Shown here: positions 42,039 through 42,562 of the stretch, piece by piece
Numbering within the stretch: the first letter of the stretch is position 1
Layout of the letters: each line of letters starts with the position of its first letter
Assembly: GCA_024638855.1 (NCBI GenBank)
Contig: JAHEJP010000003.1
Span: 1-42,562, forward strand
Source of the DNA: Chloroflexota bacterium
GTDB lineage: Bacteria > Chloroflexota > Anaerolineae > Promineifilales > Promineifilaceae
Length of the DNA: 42,562 nt
Reading direction: 5' to 3'
Made by a program: the position numbers and the translations under genes
The notes under the pieces: generated by a model
Database searches by the model: none
What the model was told of the DNA's origin: nothing
Seen by the model: the letters and a program-made list of their open reading frames with translations, nothing else

Positions 42039-42562
42039 TTAGGTCTTCAATACATCCAAAAGCGGCTCCAGGTGCCCCCGGAGTGCATTTAGGGAGAAAT
42101 GTTTCTGGCCGATCTTGTAGTTGTGGTCAACTGTCTTTTGACGCAATTCACTGTTTGTCAGCAACTCGACCGCTTCGTCAGCCGTTCGATCGATGATGTC
42201 ATGTTCAATTTGTGCCAGGCCCTGGTTGTCGCGACCATACAGTTTCGAACCGAGCGATACAGTGCGCAGTCCTGTGCTTTTTATGTCAGCCCGGTAGACT
42301 GGGTATTCAAACAGCATGAATGGCAAGCGGGCGCGAATCGCTTCTAATAGCTGGTTGCCCCAACCTTCCCAAAGGCTGGGGTAGGTCACAAAATCTGCGT
42401 AGACGTACGAATCCCAAAGAGAATAATGCTTTTTTCCCATAATGAAGTGCCGCTGGCCATCGATATGATCGCCGACAAAAAGCGCATCAATCTCACTCTG
42501 ATTGATCTTTTCTTTAAGCTGGTTAAGGTAAAGTCCGGTGAGATCGTCAAAGGTGTAGCCTG
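42039..42562 (-). CDS. GT4-family glycosyltransferase, C-terminal part (cut by right edge)
   Basis: The reading frame is open to the right edge of the window; a Met at 42440 is internal, since the frame continues upstream with G-Y-T-F-D-D-L-T-G-L-Y. About 174 residues are visible, the C-terminal Rossmann domain of a GT-B enzyme. S-L-W-E-G-W-G-N-Q-L-L-E-A contains the E-x7-E pair that binds the nucleotide-sugar donor in GT4. It probably makes a glucosyl or mannosyl compound. With the phosphorylase 16 bp downstream it may belong to metabolism of a solute such as glucosylglycerate or mannosylglucosylglycerate; this is inferred. Confidence 0.85.
   Translation of the reverse strand, partial: GYTFDDLTGLYLNQLKEKINQSEIDALFVGDHIDGQRHFIMGKKHYSLWDSYVYADFVTYPSLWEGWGNQLLEAIRARLPFMLFEYPVYRADIKSTGLRTVSLGSKLYGRDNQGLAQIEHDIIDRTADEAVELLTNSELRQKTVDHNYKIGQKHFSLNALRGHLEPLLDVLKT

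Overview
The window looks like a chromosomal segment of a Chloroflexota bacterium, probably Anaerolineae-like. This is an inference from gene content: a helix-turn-helix/CHAD fusion, a small CxxC protein family I associate with that phylum, two tandem FtsZ-type genes, DUF7282-like and LysM lipoproteins, a VC1184-type aminotransferase and a GH13_18 phosphorylase. Base composition is near 50% G+C and fairly even. I see no rRNA, tRNA, CRISPR array, transposase, integrase or phage module. Most genes have recognisable ribosome binding sites.

Layout. 1-500: the start of a glutaredoxin-like gene (cut by the window edge) and a small CxxC protein. 751-3078: an M23 peptidase / SH3-like / glycosidase-like fusion with no visible export signal. 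3107-10615: a 2,502-residue STAND-type P-loop ATPase carrying about 51 TPRs. It is divergent from two FtsZ-family genes (11017-13344) across a shared promoter region with good TTGACA boxes on both strands. 13453-18435: an HTH-CHAD protein, an acyl-CoA dehydrogenase, an acyl-CoA ligase and a PRC-barrel protein, all on the minus strand. 18684-21392: a class V aminotransferase, then a homoserine dehydrogenase behind a long structured leader. 21387-24063: two lipoproteins. 24064-25857: a noncoding stretch, a broken membrane-protein gene and a small membrane protein. 25858-29990: two GT-C membrane glycosyltransferase-like proteins. 30312-36669: an M1 aminopeptidase with a HEAT-like tail and a secreted subtilase. 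37166-40023: an aspartate-type aminotransferase translationally coupled to ATP-dependent PEP carboxykinase. 40253-42562: a sugar phosphorylase behind a GT4 glycosyltransferase cut by the right edge.

Functional links. The ligase and dehydrogenase would activate fatty acids and start beta-oxidation. The aminotransferase-PckA pair would turn aspartate into oxaloacetate and then PEP. The phosphorylase and GT4 enzyme probably make and break a glucosyl compound such as a compatible solute. The two GT-C enzymes, lipoproteins, subtilase and M23 protein point to cell-envelope work.

Most notable observations. (1) The homoserine dehydrogenase leader (20014-20330) has a consensus promoter with an overlapping dyad, a 17-codon ORF ending in a Pro-Pro-Pro context, a nested GNRA-capped hairpin that competes with an exact SD/anti-SD pairing, and a terminator-like hairpin just before the gene; this resembles an undescribed attenuator. 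(2) The second FtsZ-like protein keeps the catalytic T7 loop but has lost several guanine-binding residues. (3) A giant STAND-TPR ATPase is divergently paired with these tubulin-superfamily genes.
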